NCBI GenBank assembly: GCA_021781455.1
Contig: JAJXWV010000077.1
Location: 47,292 to 111,291, forward strand
Direction: 5' to 3'
Length of the DNA: 64,000 nucleotides
Source: Acidobacteriota bacterium
GTDB lineage: Bacteria > Acidobacteriota > Thermoanaerobaculia > Gp7-AA8
Under the pieces are notes generated by a model that was not told the DNA's origin, searched no databases, and saw only the letters and a list, made by a program, of their open reading frames with translations. Positions within the stretch are counted from its first letter, which is position 1; every line of letters begins with the position of its first letter. Shown here piece after piece: positions 61,633 through 64,000 of this stretch. A program made the translations under genes and the position numbers.

Positions 61633-62649
61633 TTAGGCCAGCGTCCTTCGCACCGCCGGGACGATGATCCGCAGCTCGTCCATCAGCTCCACGAACTGCT
61701 CGGGGTAGAGCGACTGCGGGCCGTCGCAGAGCGCCTTCTCGGGCTCGATGTGAACCTCCACCAATACGCCGTCCGCTCCTGCGGCCACGCTGGCGCGCGT
61801 CAGCGGCATGACCTTGTCGCGGCGGCCCGTGGCGTGCGACGGGTCGACGATGATCGGCAGGTGCGAGAGCTTCTGCACCACCGGGATCGCCGAGATGTCG
61901 AGCGTGTTGCGCGTGTAGGTCTCGAACGTGCGGATGCCGCGCTCGCAGAGGATGATCTCGTAGTTGCCGCCGGCCATGATGTACTCGGCCGCCAGCAGCC
62001 ACTCCTGGATCGTGGCCGACATCCCGCGCTTGAGCAGCACCGGCTTCCGCACCTGCCCCACCGCGGACAGCAGGTTGAAGTTCTGCATGTTGCGCGCGCC
62101 GATCTGCAGCACGTCCACGTACTCCAGCGCCGATTCGATCTGGCTGATCTCCATGACCTCGGAGATCGTGGTCATGCCGAACTCCTTGCCCGCGGCGCGG
62201 AGCATCTTCAGCCCCTCGATGCCGAGGCCCTGGAACGAGTAGGGCGAGGTGCGCGGCTTGTAGGCGCCGCCGCGCAGGACCTTGGCGCCGGCCTTGGCCA
62301 CGGCGCGCGCGGTGCCGAAGAGCTGCTTCTCGTTCTCGATGGTGCAGGGGCCGGCCATGACCACGACGTCACGGCCTCCGACCTTGCAGACGCCGAGGTC
62401 CACGACGGTGCGCTCGCGCTTGAAGGTGTGGCTGGTCAGCTTGAAAGGCTCGCTGACACGGACGACTTCCTGCACGCCATCGAGCAGCTCGAACTCGCGG
62501 GTGTCGAGGGAGGCCACGTCGCCGACTACGCCGAGAATCGTGTGGTCGCTTCCGGTGGAGCGGTGGACATCGAATCCCCGGCTGATGAGCTTGCCGACGA
62601 CGTTCTCGATCTTTTCCTGGTCGATGCTCTTTTCCATCACGATGATCAT
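61633..62649 (-). CDS. aroF: 3-deoxy-7-phosphoheptulonate synthase, type I-beta
   Basis: The first enzyme of the shikimate pathway (338 residues). An N-terminal ACT/ferredoxin-like regulatory domain (MIIVMEKSIDQEKIENVVGKL, residues 1-70) allows feedback inhibition. Catalytic barrel motifs: VVMAGPCTIENEKQLFG with the metal Cys, KVLRGGAYKPRTSPYSFQG, VLQIGARNMQNF, PVLLKRGMSATIQEW, IVDPSHATGRRDKV with the metal His, and GADGVLVEVHIEPEKALCDG. GGAG lies 8 bases before ATG. It is downstream of chorismate mutase in one transcript, separated by a heptad array. Confidence 0.95.
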   Translation of the reverse strand: MIIVMEKSIDQEKIENVVGKLISRGFDVHRSTGSDHTILGVVGDVASLDTREFELLDGVQEVVRVSEPFKLTSHTFKRERTVVDLGVCKVGGRDVVVMAGPCTIENEKQLFGTARAVAKAGAKVLRGGAYKPRTSPYSFQGLGIEGLKMLRAAGKEFGMTTISEVMEISQIESALEYVDVLQIGARNMQNFNLLSAVGQVRKPVLLKRGMSATIQEWLLAAEYIMAGGNYEIILCERGIRTFETYTRNTLDISAIPVVQKLSHLPIIVDPSHATGRRDKVMPLTRASVAAGADGVLVEVHIEPEKALCDGPQSLYPEQFVELMDELRIIVPAVRRTLA

Positions 62650-62662
62650 TGGTTCTCCAGTC

Positions 62663-62758
62663 CTATCCTGAGTCCTGAGTCCTGAGTGTTAGCTTCTGAG
62701 TCCGTTCCTGAACGGGGTCAATCCCACTCAGGACTCAGCGCTCAGGACTCAGGACTCC
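62663..62758. repeat. Mirrored heptad array (TGAGTCC / GGACTCA) inside the aroQ-aroF operon
   Basis: Left units TCCTGAG repeated three times; right units CTCAGGA, CTCAGCG, CTCAGGA, CTCAGGA. The stop codon of the chorismate mutase gene is formed inside the array, and the array lies just before the aroF ribosome-binding site. Confidence 0.9.
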
Positions 62759-63063
62759 GAGGCTTCGCGCTCGACGCGGCGCGATTCGTCGATGATGCGT
62801 TCGAAGAGGCGGCGGACGGCGGCGGCGGACAGAGGGCCGTCGGACCACCGCTCCACGTTTTCCAGCACGTGCTTCTCGCGTTCGGGTGAATAGATGGGCA
62901 GCTGCAGCACGCCCTTCAGCTCGCCGATCTCGATGGCGTACCTGGCGCGCTGGTTCAGGAGCCTGACCAGCACCTCGTCCACGCGATCGATGGCCTCACG
63001 GAGGCGCACCAGCTCGGCGGGAGCGGCGGTTGTCTGCTGCAGATGACTTTCACTTTCGGCCAT
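62749..63063 (-). CDS. aroQ: Chorismate mutase, AroQ type
   Basis: A 104-residue helical protein. ELVRLREAIDRVDEVLVRLLNQRARYAIEIGELKG with the catalytic Arg and Lys, then SPEREKHVLENVERW and VRRLFERIIDESRRVE, is the AroQ pattern. Converts chorismate to prephenate for Phe and Tyr. ATG 63063 lies 3 bases after the U-run of a terminator hairpin; the 3' arm AGAGG is the only Shine-Dalgarno-like element, so the hairpin could block both transcription and ribosome entry. Expression is probably controlled by the upstream leader peptide. Confidence 0.93.
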   Translation of the reverse strand: MAESESHLQQTTAAPAELVRLREAIDRVDEVLVRLLNQRARYAIEIGELKGVLQLPIYSPEREKHVLENVERWSDGPLSAAAVRRLFERIIDESRRVEREASES

Positions 63064-63066
63064 AAC

Positions 63067-63094
63067 AAAAAACCTCTTCCCCGTGAGGAAGAAG
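63067..63094 (-). terminator. Attenuator terminator before aroQ
   Basis: On the minus strand CTTCTTCC pairs with GGAAGAGG (one G-U pair) around TCACGG, followed by TTTTTTG. It ends 3 bases before the aroQ start codon. The 5' arm can alternatively pair with GGAAGGGG transcribed from 63121-63128. Confidence 0.85.
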
Positions 63095-63117
63095 TCTGAA
63101 ATGTGCCGAACCGTTTC

Positions 63118-63139
63118 GCGCCCCTTCCGTGCGGGGCGC
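63118..63139 (-). promoter_or_regulatory. Alternative hairpin in the aroQ leader (antiterminator switch)
   Basis: GCGCCCC/GGGGCGC form a perfect 7-bp stem. The first arm can also pair with GGGGCG at 63150-63155, just after the leader peptide stop. Its central GGAAGGGG can pair with the terminator arm CTTCTTCC. The set gives mutually exclusive structures as in classical attenuators. Confidence 0.65.
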
Positions 63140-63159
63140 AGTCGAACGTCGCCCCTGAG

Positions 63160-63210
63160 CTAGCTGTAATAGCCGTAAAAGCTGCGGTAGGCGCGGGCGT
63201 TCGGGGTCAT
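63160..63210 (-). CDS. Tyr/Phe-rich leader peptide (16 residues) of the aroQ-aroF operon
   Basis: Reads MTPNARAYRSFYGYYS then TAG. Four Tyr and one Phe in 16 residues, with FYGYY next to the stop. It is followed by three competing stems and a terminator before aroQ. This is the usual layout of a ribosome-mediated amino-acid attenuator. Start is 9 bases after the -10 box, so it is nearly leaderless; no Shine-Dalgarno is seen. Model: when Tyr-tRNA is scarce the ribosome stalls on the Tyr codons, leaving GGGGCG after the stop free, which leads to the antiterminator; when Tyr is plentiful the ribosome reaches the stop and covers it, so the terminator forms. Confidence 0.8.
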   Translation of the reverse strand: MTPNARAYRSFYGYYS

Positions 63211-63219
63211 GAGGCGGTC

Positions 63220-63249
63220 AGGGTAGACGGGGGGCAAGGATCACGTCAA
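63220..63249 (-). promoter_or_regulatory. Promoter of the aroQ-aroF operon
   Basis: On the minus strand -35 TTGACG (63249-63244) and -10 TACCCT (63225-63220) are separated by 18 bases. It is the best sigma-70-type promoter in the window and drives the leader peptide. Confidence 0.75.
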
Positions 63250-63394
63250 GAAGATTCTTCGGGCCCGTGGCGCGGCCGGTCCCCTCGCCCGCGTGCTTTG
63301 CGGAAGACCCGCTCGGGAACTTCGGTATTGTTCAGAGTCTTCACACCTGCGCGACTTCGCCGACCTCGGCAAACCACCCCAACCGGGCGAACGA

Positions 63395-63494
63395 TTGAGT
63401 GCTGAGTACTGAGTGCTGAGTACTGAGTACTGAGTACTGAGTGCTGAGTACTGAGTCGTGTTGGCGCGCACTCAGTACTCAGCACTCAGCACTT
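63395..63494. repeat. Mirrored heptad array (TGAGTAC/TGAGTGC type)
   Basis: The longest left arm in the window: nine or so units of CTGAGTA or CTGAGTG, then a short spacer and right units CTCAGTA, CTCAGCA, CTCAGCA. It is located upstream of the aroQ promoter, with no gene within it. Confidence 0.9.
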
Positions 63495-63537
63495 CGAGAT
63501 GCATGTGAAGAGATGATCGCCGGCCGGCGCTTCGATC

Positions 63538-63594
63538 GGGCGGCGGAGCCGCCGTAAGAATTTACAGTAAATTCTTGCGGCGACTTCGCCGCCC
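63538..63594 (-). repeat. Dispersed palindromic element, TAAATTCTTA family, copy 5 (variant)
   Basis: GGGCGGCGGAGCCGCCGTAAGAATTTA joined to TAAATTCTTGCGGCGACTTCGCCGCC, a head-to-head pair of half-elements. The GGCGGCC hairpin is missing. Confidence 0.8.
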
Positions 63595-63667
63595 CTCCAG
63601 TCGGCTCTCTCTCTGCTGCTTTCGTGATCCAGATCACCAAAACTGCGCCTAACGCGCGGATGCTCTG

Positions 63668-63907
63668 TTGTTCACGCCCGCGTCACCTCGAAAACGTGTT
63701 ACCCATCCGAACGGTCAGGTCGTCATCGCCGACCGCAGCGGCACCGGGTTCAAGGCAGGCGACGCGTTCGACCAGACCATCACCATTGGCGCGCCGGGAA
63801 CCTTCACCTATTTCTGCACGCATCCGACCTGCGGCAGTGGACACGGCAACATGATCGGCACCTTCGATGTAGGCGATCCCACGCCGACGACCGGCCCGAA
63901 GTACTAG
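63668..63907 (+). pseudogene. Truncated cupredoxin-like (blue copper) protein
   Basis: A 79-residue frame from TTG 63668. The C-terminal GTFTYFCTHPTCGSGHGNMIGTFDV resembles the copper loop of plastocyanin-type cupredoxins (Cys, His and Met ligands in order). The first strands and the N-terminal His are missing, as is any signal peptide. A TAA at 63650 blocks reading upstream. It may be a remnant or the frameshifted end of a longer gene. The following 93 bases to the window end hold nothing recognised. Confidence 0.4.
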
Positions 63908-64000
63908 TGGCCTGTATCGGCTGAATTGGTACCACCTGGCCTGGTCTCGACGCCGTGAGCTTCGTTGCGCCTCCTCAGCATAGTCACCGCTATGCCTGCG

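Noticed and set aside
63395..63494. Regularly repeated units that could be mistaken for a CRISPR array
   Set aside because: Units are 7 bp with no spacers and are mirrored by a reverse-complement arm; no cas genes are near.
63650..63907. Cupredoxin fragment as a selenoprotein or longer gene
   Set aside because: The upstream in-frame stop is TAA, not TGA, so selenocysteine read-through cannot extend it.

Overview
The window is high-GC bacterial chromosome, about 64 kb, with dense single-copy genes, no phage or plasmid genes and no CRISPR array. The gene set (hopanoid genes next to MEP isoprenoid genes, a pilMNOPQ system with oversized minor pilins and a cohesin-tailed secretin, HemQ, matrixin/PKD secreted protease, very large Ig-like/discoidin surface protein) together with abundant short palindromic intergenic repeats suggests an Acidobacteriota member. 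That placement is inference from gene content only, since no rRNA is present.

Layout. 1-5.4 kb: end of hpnJ, then hpnK, hpnL, dxs and ispH on the + strand, joining isoprenoid precursor supply to bacteriohopanepolyol side-chain modification. 5.6-7.2 kb: a secreted Gln/Tyr/Gly-rich repeat protein and a small cupin. 7.5-9.1 kb: an ExbB/TolQ plus two ExbD/TolR energising complex, followed by a selenocysteine tRNA on the minus strand. 9.4-29.4 kb: a long type IV pilus / type II secretion-like block with prepilin peptidase, a sensor kinase, four minor pilins (two of them enormous), PilC, PilB, PilM, PilN, PilO, PilP, the secretin and three pseudopilins. 29.5-33.2 kb: an M16 peptidase and an L,D-transpeptidase on the minus strand, then a lower-GC two-gene HEPN module. 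33.3-37.2 kb: recN, a Sua5/YrdC protein and hemQ. 37.3-43.3 kb: a 1225-residue metalloprotease, an acetyltransferase, ybaK, tRNA-Gln and a small membrane protein. 43.4-45.3 kb: a zinc-finger/TPR protein followed by two tandem copies of a 71-residue secreted peptide. 45.6-60.4 kb: one minus-strand gene of about 4930 residues. 60.7-63.3 kb: tyrA converging on an aroQ-aroF operon that is preceded by what looks like a ribosome-mediated Tyr/Phe attenuator.

Two window-wide patterns stand out. First, at least fifteen intergenic spaces hold arrays of 7- or 8-bp units, most of them mirrored (an array of one unit, a short spacer, then an array of its reverse complement). Unit sequences differ from place to place while the layout stays the same, and several arrays end within a few bases of the next start codon, which then lacks a Shine-Dalgarno sequence. 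Second, many genes have a TANNNT-type -10 box only 6-10 bases upstream of the start codon and no ribosome binding site, so leaderless mRNAs appear common.

The strongest candidates for something new are the aromatic attenuator, the mirrored heptad/octad arrays, the HEPN two-gene module, and the tandem secreted peptides.
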